A DNA stretch of 47,372 nt from assembly GCA_964541085.1 (NCBI GenBank), contig CAZIPA010000015.1, positions 1 through 47,372 on the forward strand, read 5' to 3'. The number at the start of each line of letters is the position of its first letter. The first letter of the stretch is position 1. This document shows, one piece after another, positions 20,001-25,411 of this stretch. The translations under genes were made by a program, and so were the position numbers. The notes under the pieces are model-generated. The model saw only the letters and a list, made by a program, of their open reading frames with translations. It searched no databases and had not been told where the DNA came from. Source of the stretch: UBA4644 sp964541085. GTDB lineage: Bacteria; Bacillota; Clostridia; Oscillospirales; Butyricicoccaceae.

Positions 20001-20271
20001 CTGGAACAGCGCCAAGACCAACCTGTTCTACCTCTATGTAGGCAGCGTGGGCACCGGCGAATGGGCCTTTGACGAGGATACCTGGTCTTCCTATGAGATT
20101 TGCACTCCCGACGGCCTGTACAGTCTGGGCGATGCCGGCGAATACAATGTCATCGCCACCGTCACCGGCGCGGAGTATATCGGCGGTCTGCCGGAGACGG
20201 AGACGGCCGAGCCCGCACCCTACACCGCCTATATCGCAAACTACAACTACCGTCAGCCGGAGACCCACTGA
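14053..20271 (+). CDS. Giant subtilisin-family (S8) surface protease with inserted dockerin
   Basis: A 2072-aa secreted protease. The ATG at 14053 lies 8 bp after AGAAAGGA; an in-frame ATG at 14044 overlaps that site. It has a signal peptide (about 1-30), an I9-like propeptide, and an S8 catalytic domain with D199 (AVIDTGVDTDH), H284 (GSHGSHVAG), N456 (CVSAGNS) and S722 (SGTSMASPHAAG). A PA domain sits between N456 and S722 (about 575-625). Between H284 and the rest lies a dockerin-like insert (311-362) with two Ca-binding loops, DFDGDRNFDVDD and DRDGDGVLTDYD. Fn3-like and other beta regions and a Big_2 domain (about 1557-1635) follow. There is no LPxTG or SLH anchor, consistent with docking to the upstream cohesin-like protein. 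Lactocepin/C5a-peptidase-like architecture. Confidence 0.92.
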   Translation: MKNTALKRLLALALSAAMVLGLAMTGVSAEGREQEGLFYEKLDASAVSAQLKNTDTPVEEITQSLYAEDELVRVTIVMESQPALVQAGDELSLEQAQAQLLKEQAKVEKAISRQALDGQPLDRVWNLTLVSNAISANVEYGKIEAIQQVKGVAAVVLETKYMPLADADPTNIVAQTMTGANQVQATGYTGAGTRIAVIDTGVDTDHQSFAEEPFSYALSQLEGEYDLLDTAEIEGVLPRLHAYEKAEGDLTAQQLYISKKIPYGFNYIDNNLDVTHDNDAQGSHGSHVAGIAAANRYVSAGRVFDVDNVYDFDGDRNFDVDDVQALMNYIIQGRAIPNEERADRDGDGVLTDYDAHLLLDLLEQDYISAAEEVGVSGVAPDAQILAMKVFGAAGGAYDSDYMAAVEDAVLLGCDTINMSLGASWPGFSHSYTYQWYDQAVETLAETGVVLCVSAGNSYAWAYNDDAYGLMYADEVEAGSVTNPAGYANAMAVASAENVGSVVDITTVFSGKGETVNAVFTSEAVSSGSNAPWSSLDPEVEGADYETVFLGDPSALLQGEKQEDTTVYAGSAEDFSGYDFTGKVVLVARGNGVSFADKHMNAALSGAAAVIIYNNEPGVVYANLTGSDATIPCGMISREEAAEIFALCGKNDAGVYTAKLHVACGLNVDWGEGSAVSMSDFSSWGVIGDLSIKPDITAPGGGIYSVNGTDRSGSAYETMSGTSMASPHAAGIAALAIQYIRESGLADTEAQVRRLAQSLMMSTAKPVIEQETGVEYSVRKQGSGLASVPAIVAARSYVLVDGQPDGKVKAELGDGKQDRSFTFTIYNRSETETVFDLSASLLTPATVVEDGNALTDTRMEKLAANATFSTGSSVTVPANGQAQVTVTVSVPEEEAQRLYALGHTNGFFVEGYIYAVPRADEEGAQDVTHSIPLLGWYGSWSDPSMFDEGSYIEKYYGTQQRPSHITYAVDESGYTLNTNQKNMLAWTITGLNSGMAYSGNVYSGGMTASGEAGGDSSYIEARNAINVTDDAYWQFYGFFPTLIRNAVDADLFVTDDEGNELYRDDMEGYVMYANFYYTGLASWIDYTTSSGFTITDWSFASQLEDGTHLNIALGMLPEYYLSDEDYYSNFDYDSYYGDVLFMGYEMDDAHWTDGTLGEGCFMRTGFTVDNTAPDLAQALTLENGQLRFAVQDNEYVAAVILLDGNGRSALEYFYPDMPENARGTAVSGSFDLTDYEGERAVLAICDYAGNETYYAVNLNGLGESFGDLVAFQYGDGWVNEEQSWVSFNTDVNLDELNLYTDVIPMVCAEYVNGIIFAQDSNGKLYGIRYEDFLAGAIGDLESTYITKLENVYQDLAYSYKEGKLYGLLTTEDGDGYPTSELLSINLNGSYWDEDRWRQVEAYEESSAVTRGGLYGLAMAIDDEGTVYVLGSTYDWDTEDMSETAHLWSVGVEYNEWTYCWELGWRMDEIGDTGLPMDYLQSMTWNHNDETLYWAQFSDPRKPVTLQKVDPETAECTQVGTLSTETCAMFAPLTAETAAKDEHSNTPVFDGSEVAQPILSATMLTMNKNATETLSCTFEPWYSAHTDVVWSSSDESVATVNQKGKITAIDEGTCVITVANAEDESRFATCQVTVAALSLNIEGIVSFSDTNITAAGGSRYYSYQLENGESSMELGALVSTKEIGEAQDISLPTQISAATLGRNGNLWAAEWGSSGMFYEIDPETMEVKNWVQPVGGDYTYGMTYSKSLDLYTTIANYDLFVDLSLDKKMEEEMLAMDDFTQYHRLNLIPYLEASDQNFGTGENGNGSLVDVVLAGITVVEEPYTYESNYKDYLGQWDYNNSMTYTSDVTYVLLDNVGRLWYIDRIPGFKTLTMEYEDYDWMTGQPITVVTTYYYTADTVEDAMYGDGMLLTSDYLPNGLMFLEDTDENGNGIATGFYIREIQETQLTNLYRGGTMPRYSYTFNDLYYVGKTEDGAPMFVLSLYDFWNSAKTNLFYLYVGSVGTGEWAFDEDTWSSYEICTPDGLYSLGDAGEYNVIATVTGAEYIGGLPETETAEPAPYTAYIANYNYRQPETH

Positions 20272-20289
20272 TCTCCCGGACAACAAAAT

Positions 20290-20320
20290 CCCCCTCCCCG
20301 TCACACGGCGGGGGAGGGGG
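20290..20320 (+). terminator. GC hairpin after the protease
   Basis: CCCCCTCCCCG and CGGGGGAGGGGG flank an 8-base loop, 20 bp after the protease stop. No T tract follows, and the ribosome site of the next gene (AAGGAAAGGAG) is immediately downstream, so it may be an mRNA-stabilising or leaky hairpin rather than a full terminator. Confidence 0.5.
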
Positions 20321-20340
20321 CAAGGAAAGGAGAAACAGCT

Positions 20341-21168
20341 ATGGATTACAAACGGATTCTGACGATACAGGACATTTCCTGTGTGGGCCAGTGCTCGCTG
20401 ACGGTGGCGCTGCCCATTCTGTCCGCCTGCGGACTGGAGACAGCCATTCTGCCCTCGGCGGTGCTGTCCACCCATACGGCCGGCTTCAGCGGCTTTACCT
20501 TCCGGGATCTCACCGAGGATATGCCCGCCATTCAGGCCCACTGGCAGAAGGAGGGCATCCGCTTTGACGGCATTTACACCGGCTATCTGGGCAGCACCCG
20601 GCAGGTGGGCTATGTGAAAAACATTCTGGACACCATGGGTAAGGACGGTGCGGTGCGCATTGTGGACCCCGCCTTTGCGGACAACGGCAAGCTGTACCCC
20701 ATCTTTGATGAGGTCTATGTGGAGGCCATGCGGACGCTGTGCCCCTCGGCGGACATTCTGCTGCCCAACATCACCGAAGCCTGTTTTCTGGCGGGCGTGG
20801 ACTATCGGGAGAGCTATGACGCTGCCTATATCGAAGGCCTGCTGGCAAAGCTGGCGGCGCTGGGCTGCGATACCATCGTGCTGACGGGTGTCAGCTATGC
20901 CCCCGGCAAAACCGGCGTGGCTGTGCTGGAAAAGGGCAGTCTCCGCTATTATGAGCACGACCGCATCGCCAGGGGCTGCCACGGCACGGGGGATGTCTAT
21001 GCCTCGGCCTTTGCCGGTGCCTGTATGCGGGGACATTCGCTCTTTGACGCAGCGAAAATTGCGGCGGATTATACCGTGAAGTGCATCGAAAAGACCCAGG
21101 ACGATCCCGATCACTGGTACGGCGTCAAGTTTGAGCTGGCCCTGCCCGCCCTGCTGGAAATGCTCTGA
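20341..21168 (+). CDS. Pyridoxamine/pyridoxal kinase
   Basis: A 275-aa ribokinase-superfamily kinase of normal size. It phosphorylates pyridoxal, pyridoxamine or pyridoxine in the vitamin B6 salvage route. Features are the N-terminal ILTIQDISCVGQCSLTVALP and STHTAGF substrate region, VDPAFADNGKLY, LPNITEAC and the C-terminal anion-hole/catalytic motif GCHGTGDVYASA with the catalytic Asp. AAAGGAG precedes the ATG. It lies 69 bp after the protease and has no clear functional link to it. Confidence 0.92.
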   Translation: MDYKRILTIQDISCVGQCSLTVALPILSACGLETAILPSAVLSTHTAGFSGFTFRDLTEDMPAIQAHWQKEGIRFDGIYTGYLGSTRQVGYVKNILDTMGKDGAVRIVDPAFADNGKLYPIFDEVYVEAMRTLCPSADILLPNITEACFLAGVDYRESYDAAYIEGLLAKLAALGCDTIVLTGVSYAPGKTGVAVLEKGSLRYYEHDRIARGCHGTGDVYASAFAGACMRGHSLFDAAKIAADYTVKCIEKTQDDPDHWYGVKFELALPALLEML

Positions 21169-21188
21169 ACCACCGCAGAGAAGCAGAT

Positions 21189-21500
21189 CAGAAAAGCTCC
21201 CGAAAAGGCCGCCTAAGATAAGAAAACACACGGTTTTGCAGGGCCCTTATTGCATCCTGACTGCCGAAAAATCCTCGGAGATACATACAGTATCCCGCTG
21301 CGGTTTTTCGTTGCCAGTCCGCAAAAGTACTCCTGCAAAACTGCAAGCACCGAAAAAGAGCCCCGTTTGTGTCAAGCACAAGGCGTGGAGCCGCAGCCAT
21401 ACTGTATGTATGTCAAGGCGACGCAACGCAGTGATTGGCCAAACGGGGCCTTTTACGGCGTATGTTTTCTTATCTCAGGCGGCCTAAGGGAGCTTTTTTG
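21189..21500. repeat. MITE-like element with nested inverted repeats
   Basis: The outer arms are about 40 bp and imperfect: GGCCGCCTAAGATAAGAAAAC (21208-21228, also AAGCTCC outside) versus its reverse complement at 21463-21488, read as GTTTTCTTATCTCAGGCGGCC. Inside is a second inverted pair, ATACATACAGTAT...GCTGCGG and CCGCAGCCATACTGTATGTAT, and a third, GCCCCGTTTG/CAAACGGGGC. The whole 310-bp unit can fold into a branched structure. No open frame inside looks like a gene. It is either a non-autonomous mobile element or a structured RNA. Confidence 0.7.
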
Positions 21501-21548
21501 TATGAGAAAAGGGACGGGGTGCAGTGCAAAATTTTGTTCTCCCATCCC

Positions 21549-21577
21549 TTGACAAGCCCCGGTGGGTCCCATATAAT
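21549..21577 (+). promoter_or_regulatory. Consensus promoter of the Abi gene
   Basis: TTGACA (21549-21554), 17 bp, TATAAT (21572-21577): both hexamers perfect. The roughly 80-nt leader contains CCCCCAGG and CTTGGGGG, which could pair and hold the ribosome site. Confidence 0.88.
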
Positions 21578-21666
21578 TGTAGTAACATCTCCCCCAGGCC
21601 TCTGTCGTGATCTCCGGATCGCACACGCACACTTGGGGGCGTTCTGTTTATCAGGGGGAAATGCCG

Positions 21667-22572
21667 ATGCCGCGGAAAGCGTTCAAATCACTGGATGAGC
21701 AGCTCGCCATCCTGAAATCCAGAGGACTTGCCATTCCCGATGAAGCCGCCGCCCGGCAATTTTTATATCAGAACAATTATTACCGTGTAAGCGGTTATTC
21801 CCTGACCCTGAGAAAGCAGGATGTATTCTCCAAAAACGCAACCTTTCAGAACATCGTGGATATCTATACCTTTGACCACCGGCTGCGGCATATCCTGCTG
21901 CAATATATGGAAATCATCGAAGTGACGGTAAAGTCGGTTTATGCCTATGAGTTCACCCGGGTGCACGGGCCCACCGGGTATCTGGAGGCGGATAACTTTA
22001 CCGATCGGGCGAGACACGCTGCGATCCTTGCCAAAGCCGAAACGCAAAAGGCCCGGCGGCTGCCCCACGAAGCCTATCTCAAGCATTTTGTGGAAGGGCT
22101 TCAGCAGGAGGTTCCCCTGTGGGCCTATGTGGATCTGCTGACCATTTCTGACATTTCCTTTCTCTATTCCATCTCCGAACCGGCCATTCAGACTGCGGTT
22201 GCAGAGGCGCTGGGAATTACCAGACGGGGAGGCGATCTCCTTGGCCGCTTTATGCACAGTATGACCATCATCCGGAATCTTTGCGCCCACGGAAGCCGCC
22301 TGTATAATCGTCTGTTTGAGCAGAAACCCAACCTGAGCAAACAGGAGCGGGCGTTTTTAAGAAAGGATGCCGCCGGAACGGTGGATAATGCGCATCTTTT
22401 CGGGTTTCTTCTGGTGATGCGCCGCCTGCTTTCTGCTGAAGATTTTCATAGTCTGGCCATGGAAATCCTGACGCTGACAAAGCAGATCCCCTTTGTGGAA
22501 ATGAAATATTACGGATTTCCTGAAAACTGGCAGAACTGTCTGGGATGCGCAGGGGAGTCCGGCATATACTAA
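21667..22572 (+). CDS. Abi-family (AbiD/F-like) HEPN protein
   Basis: A 301-aa protein. The ATG at 21667 is favoured over 21661 because it is 8 bp after AGGGGG. It shows the Abi_2 family pattern: an N-terminal KSLDEQLAILKSRGL, then YYRVSGYSL, FDHRLRHILLQYMEIIEVTVKS, and a late HEPN ribonuclease motif R-x4-H in RNLCAHGSRLYNR. Family members abort phage infection, probably by RNA cleavage when triggered. It stands alone with a perfect sigma-A promoter and its own terminator, next to an inverted-repeat element, which fits an acquired defence gene. The family is fairly sure; anti-phage activity here is inferred. Confidence 0.87.
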   Translation: MPRKAFKSLDEQLAILKSRGLAIPDEAAARQFLYQNNYYRVSGYSLTLRKQDVFSKNATFQNIVDIYTFDHRLRHILLQYMEIIEVTVKSVYAYEFTRVHGPTGYLEADNFTDRARHAAILAKAETQKARRLPHEAYLKHFVEGLQQEVPLWAYVDLLTISDISFLYSISEPAIQTAVAEALGITRRGGDLLGRFMHSMTIIRNLCAHGSRLYNRLFEQKPNLSKQERAFLRKDAAGTVDNAHLFGFLLVMRRLLSAEDFHSLAMEILTLTKQIPFVEMKYYGFPENWQNCLGCAGESGIY

Positions 22573-22623
22573 GATTGACTTCTCCCACAAGCCGGCAACG
22601 GCGCAAGACTGTGGGCGGTCTGG

Positions 22624-22650
22624 AAACGGGGGCTGCGGCTCCCGTTTTTT
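22624..22650 (+). terminator. Terminator of the Abi gene
   Basis: ACGGGGGCTGCGGCTCCCGT is a short GC stem followed by TTTTTT, between the convergent Abi and pnuC genes. Confidence 0.8.
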
Positions 22651-22663
22651 GTATGCGTCAACA

Positions 22664-23374
22664 TCACCGCCCCTCCGGGGAGAGGGGGCGCTGGCGCTGC
22701 TGCATTTTGCGCCAGCTGAAAAAGCCGTAAAGATCGTTCACCAGAAAGATGGAAAAGCAGGCCAGCATGGAAATGCCCGCAGGCTCCTGCCGGGCCACCG
22801 CCGCCCACAGTCCCAGCAGCACCACATCATTGGCTGCATAGGCCAGCGGGAAAAAGGCGCTGCGCCGGAAGGTGAGATAGGCCGCCAGAAAGCTGGTGGC
22901 CACGGAAACCGTGCTCAGGGGCAGATTTGCCGTGTGCAGCGCCCGGAGAATGAAATAAAATCCGCCGGTAACGGCCACCGTCATCAGCGGCAGCAGCCAG
23001 AGCTCCCAGGGGCACAGCCGGGCCACCTGCACCTCAGACCGCCGCCCCTGATAGGGATTTTTCAGCCAGCTTATCAGCGCGAACAGCGCCATGGGCGCAG
23101 TCATGCCCAGATAGGTAATCATTTCGCCATAATAGGCCGCATCGTAGGAAATGATGCCGTACAGCCCGCTGAACAGCAGCATCAGCGCCTGTCCCACCGG
23201 GTTGCCCCGGGCGTTGAAAATCAGGGAAGTGACGCCCACCAAAGATGCCGCCAGCGTCAGCCACGCCTCTCCGTCAAACAGCAGAAAGGCCAGCAGCACC
23301 AGTCCCGCCGAGCCGCACCACAGGCCCAACTCTCCCGGAGACAGGCCGAACATACCGGATTTTTCCTTGAACAT
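22664..23374 (-). CDS. pnuC: Nicotinamide (riboside) transporter PnuC
   Basis: A 236-aa membrane protein with about seven hydrophobic segments and PnuC hallmarks: NARGNPVGQALMLLFSGLYG and YGEMITYLGMT in the first half, NDVVLLGLW and FLVNDLYGFFSW in the second. PnuC carries nicotinamide riboside or a related NAD precursor by facilitated diffusion. The start at 23374 follows GGAGGAAAAAGC; an upstream in-frame ATG at 23413 lies inside the leader terminator. A consensus promoter (23481-23509) is followed by a 100-nt structured leader, so expression probably senses NAD status. Related PnuT/PnuX carry thiamin or riboflavin; the substrate call is by family. Confidence 0.9.
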   Translation of the reverse strand: MFKEKSGMFGLSPGELGLWCGSAGLVLLAFLLFDGEAWLTLAASLVGVTSLIFNARGNPVGQALMLLFSGLYGIISYDAAYYGEMITYLGMTAPMALFALISWLKNPYQGRRSEVQVARLCPWELWLLPLMTVAVTGGFYFILRALHTANLPLSTVSVATSFLAAYLTFRRSAFFPLAYAANDVVLLGLWAAVARQEPAGISMLACFSIFLVNDLYGFFSWRKMQQRQRPLSPEGR

Positions 23375-23389
23375 TGCTTTTTCCTCCAC

Positions 23390-23471
23390 AAAAAAATAAG
23401 CACCCGTGAACACATCTTCAAAGACCTAACGATGTGTTCCGGATGCATTTGCATCTCTGCCCGGTGGCAGA
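23390..23471 (-). promoter_or_regulatory. pnuC leader attenuator (riboswitch-like)
   Basis: On the minus strand, after the promoter: hairpin TCTGCC/GGCAGA (23471-23456), hairpin GATGC-AAAT-GCATC (23455-23442), then a 16-bp stem with one bulge, GCATCCGGAACACATC pairing with GATGTGTTCACGGGTGC (23446-23400), followed by TTATTTTTTT: an intrinsic terminator just before the ribosome site. GCATC belongs to both the second hairpin and the terminator, so the two exclude each other. This is the layout of a ligand- or protein-controlled attenuator. I cannot match it to a named riboswitch class. Confidence 0.65.
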
Positions 23472-23480
23472 ACAATCTGG

Positions 23481-23509
23481 AGTATACCAGACCGGCGGGA
23501 AAATTGCAA
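23481..23509 (-). promoter_or_regulatory. Promoter of pnuC
   Basis: Minus-strand TTGCAA (23509-23504), 17 bp, TATACT (23486-23481). It is back to back with the toxin promoter at 23528. Confidence 0.8.
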
Positions 23510-23527
23510 GAGGGATTTTCAAAAAAT

Positions 23528-23556
23528 TTGACATCTTCCGACAGCGCTATTATAAT
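23528..23556 (+). promoter_or_regulatory. Consensus promoter of the small toxin-like gene
   Basis: TTGACA (23528-23533), 17 bp, TATAAT (23551-23556), perfect in both hexamers. The predicted start near 23563 gives a leader of about 55 nt that carries GCGGTTGGTC (23584-23593). Confidence 0.9.
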
Positions 23557-23619
23557 AAATCCGGGCGCTGCCATATACGGTAGGCGGTTGGTCATTCTCC
23601 CGGAAGGGAGGTGATGCTG

Positions 23620-23706
23620 ATGTGGAAAAGACGGTTGTATCAGATACTCCGTTTTCTGATTGTCATAGCATTCCTGCTATACATACTCCCCATAAAAGCG
23701 TACTGA
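23620..23706 (+). CDS. Candidate type I toxin, 28-aa hydrophobic peptide
   Basis: AGGGAGG is followed by two in-frame ATGs (23614 and 23620); the second has the better 8-base spacing and gives a 28-residue peptide. It begins MWKRRLYQILRF, continues with one hydrophobic span (LIVIAFLLYIL) and ends PIKAY: a single membrane helix with a basic N-terminus, as in Fst, TxpA or BsrG-type toxins. The mRNA 5' end (GCGGTTGGTC) is complementary to its 3' region (GACCAACCGC, 23765-23774), and a convergent consensus promoter makes an antisense RNA over the 3' end. No sequence family can be named from memory; the locus architecture is the main support. Confidence 0.7.
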   Translation: MWKRRLYQILRFLIVIAFLLYILPIKAY

Positions 23707-23795
23707 CCGCCCGGATCGCACCCGAACGGTCAGTGATAAGCACGCTTATTACTGCTTGAGGGACGACCAACCGCTGATCGGCAGCGCCCATTTCT
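23703..23795 (-). ncRNA. Candidate antisense RNA antitoxin
   Basis: Transcription from the perfect minus-strand promoter at 23802-23830 should start near 23795, run through AGCGGTTGGTC and the ATAAGC/GCTTAT hairpin, and meet the stem CTGACCG...CGGTCAG (23702-23732), followed by a T-containing tract. The roughly 95-nt RNA is fully complementary to the 3' part of the toxin mRNA and stops at the end of the toxin frame. The exact ends are predicted. Confidence 0.6.
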
Positions 23796-23801
23796 GCTTT
23801 T

Positions 23802-23830
23802 ATTATACGCACAAAGGCCCCTTCTGTCAA
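23802..23830 (-). promoter_or_regulatory. Consensus promoter of the antisense RNA
   Basis: Minus-strand TTGACA (23830-23825), 17 bp, TATAAT (23807-23802), both perfect. It faces the toxin promoter and no protein gene follows it, so the product must be an RNA. Confidence 0.88.
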
Positions 23831-23849
23831 GCGACGGAAGGGATTTTTT
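23818..23849 (+). terminator. Terminator of the toxin mRNA
   Basis: CCCTTCTGTC, loop AAGC, GACGGAAGGG (one mismatch) followed by ATTTTTT. It overlaps the antisense -35 box and the last codons of the DUF2500 gene, so it may serve both strands in part. Confidence 0.75.
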
Positions 23850-24210
23850 ACTTCCGTTCAAAGTTCAGAAACCGGGTGCCCTGAAAGGACAGCCAGCCAA
23901 AGTCGCCCTCCACCAGCATTCCATAATCCGTGCCGTCCAGCTCCAGCTCCATGCGGTCGCCGCTTTCCACCTGAAAGGTGACATAATAGCGGGTGCTGCT
24001 GTGGATCATATGATTTTCGCCATTGTGATGATGGGTCACATCCGTCCGGCGGGAGACCACCTGCGCCTCCACCACCAGCCGGGGCGAAGCGTCATTCTTC
24101 CGCTTTTGCTGCATACTGCGCACGATGGTATAGATGAAAAAGACGAAAAATGCCACGACCATCAGACCGAACATTCCCTCAAAAATGGAAAATCCCAGAC
24201 CAAAGCCCAT
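23848..24210 (-). CDS. DUF2500 family membrane protein
   Basis: A 120-aa protein. One N-terminal transmembrane helix (about 8-28, GMFGLMVVAFFVFFIYTIV) is followed by a basic stretch and a small beta domain with the family features VEAQVVSRRTDV, TRYYVTFQVESGDRMELEL, YGMLVEGDFGWLSFQGTRFL. AAAGGAGG precedes the ATG. DUF2500 is widespread in Firmicutes with no assigned role; here it is a single gene next to the toxin-like locus. Confidence 0.85.
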   Translation of the reverse strand: MGFGLGFSIFEGMFGLMVVAFFVFFIYTIVRSMQQKRKNDASPRLVVEAQVVSRRTDVTHHHNGENHMIHSSTRYYVTFQVESGDRMELELDGTDYGMLVEGDFGWLSFQGTRFLNFERK

Positions 24211-24277
24211 AAAAATACCTCCTTTTCCTGTAAATCATTATAGCAGACCCGCCGCCCCGTGACAAGAGGGAGGGGGG

Positions 24278-24316
24278 GCTTCGCTTCCCCACAAAACAGG
24301 TTTTGTGGGGGCCCCT
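24278..24316 (+). repeat. Partial copy of repeat family B
   Basis: CTTCGCTTCCCCACAAAACAGG and TTTTGTGGGGGCCCC match the start of the 117-bp unit at 26611-27040. It abuts the family A copy that starts at 24319. Confidence 0.7.
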
Positions 24317-24318
24317 TT

Positions 24319-24682
24319 GCGCCGGAGGCGCAATGATATCGCCGCTTTGCGGCGGTGATGCGATGCTTCGCACCGTGACGCGCACTTCGTGCGTGATGCG
24401 CCTGCGGGCGTTAGAAGACAAGAGACGAAGGAGTTGTAACCGCATCCCGATTTCTCAGAGGGCAGCCCCGCGGCGACTGAGCGGGCGTTAGGGGTGGTGC
24501 AGGAGGGGGGATTCGCAACACCCCTCCTGCCGATCTTTGGGTACTTTCGTTCGCACGAAAGTACCGCCCCCGGCAGGGGATGATTATGCTAAAAAACTAT
24601 TGAGCAATGATTCTGTGGCTTCATTTGCAACCACAACCCTCTCAGCCGGCACTCCGTGCCGCCAGCTCTCCCAGAGGGAGCC
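24319..24682 (-). repeat. Composite interspersed repeat family A, copy 3 (inverted)
   Basis: Read on the minus strand it repeats the module order of 12438-12854: the CTCTGGGAGAGCTGG ... GAGAGGG hairpin, GCTCAATAGTTTTTTAGCATAATCATCCCC as two parts, GGTACTTTCGT/ACGAAAGTACC, the CCTCCTGCACCACCCCTAAC block and REP cassettes ending in GATATCATTGCGCC. It fills the gap between the DUF2500 gene and the response regulator; no gene is seen. Confidence 0.8.
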
Positions 24683-24711
24683 AATGGGCGCTCCTCACGC
24701 CCGCAGTCGCC

Positions 24712-25407
24712 CTATTCTTCCTTCCGGAAGCGGTAGCCGGCGCCGCGGACGGTCTGAATATATTTCGGGTCGGCGGGGTCGTCCTCCAGCTTTTCCCGCA
24801 GACGGTTGATGTGTACGGAAACGGTGGCATTGTCCCCCAGCGCCTCCATGCCCCAAACCCGCTCATACAGCGTTTCCCGGTCAAACACCATGCCTGCGTT
24901 GCGCATGAAAAACAGCAGCAGCTCATACTCCTTATTTTTCAGCACCACTTCCCGGGAATCCACATACACCTGACGGCTGCGGGGATCCAGCGTCAGACTG
25001 CCGCAGCGGAGGGGCCCTTCGCCCTCCTGTCCCTCCTGCTTCAGCCGACGGTACCGGGACAGATGAGCCCGCACCCGGGCCACCAGCACCGAGGGGGAAA
25101 AGGGCTTTTCCACATAATCGTCCGCCCCCAGACCCAGCCCGCGAATCTTGTCCATGTCCTCTGTGCGGGCCGTCACCAGCAAAATGGGCACATCCAGCGT
25201 CTGCCGCAGCGCGGTACAGACGGAAAAGCCATCCATCCCCGGCAGCATCACATCCAGCAGAATGATGTCATAATTGCCCTGTCGGGCCTCCCGCAAGCCG
25301 CTTTCCCCATCCTCCCGCAGGGTGACGGAAAAGCCGGAAAGCTGCAAATAATCCCGCTCGATCCGGGCAATGGCGGGGTCGTCCTCAATAATCAGAATGC
25401 GATCCAT
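24712..25407 (-). CDS. OmpR/PhoB-family response regulator
   Basis: A 231-aa regulator. The receiver domain (1-120) has acidic residues E8/D9/D10, phospho-acceptor D52 (LLDVMLPGMDG), T79 and K101 (VEKPF). The C-terminal winged helix (about 135-228) shows LKNKEYELLLFFM, RETLYERVWG and VSVHINRLREKLEDDP with the ending GAGYRF. It lies 4 bp downstream of its histidine kinase gene, a classic pair. The target genes are not evident; the locus is isolated by repeats on both sides. Confidence 0.95.
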   Translation of the reverse strand: MDRILIIEDDPAIARIERDYLQLSGFSVTLREDGESGLREARQGNYDIILLDVMLPGMDGFSVCTALRQTLDVPILLVTARTEDMDKIRGLGLGADDYVEKPFSPSVLVARVRAHLSRYRRLKQEGQEGEGPLRCGSLTLDPRSRQVYVDSREVVLKNKEYELLLFFMRNAGMVFDRETLYERVWGMEALGDNATVSVHINRLREKLEDDPADPKYIQTVRGAGYRFRKEE

Positions 25408-25411
25408 GGTT

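Noticed and set aside
13834..21231. A 7.4-kb open frame on the minus strand, opposite the protease gene
   Set aside because: It has no ribosome site, is rich in Gly/His/Ile/Val with no domain, and exists because the protease codons lack the relevant stop complements. The sense frame has signal peptide and catalytic motifs.
22649..23614. Plus-strand frame opposite pnuC
   Set aside because: Gln/His/Arg-rich antisense frame; PnuC on the other strand has family motifs, promoter and leader.
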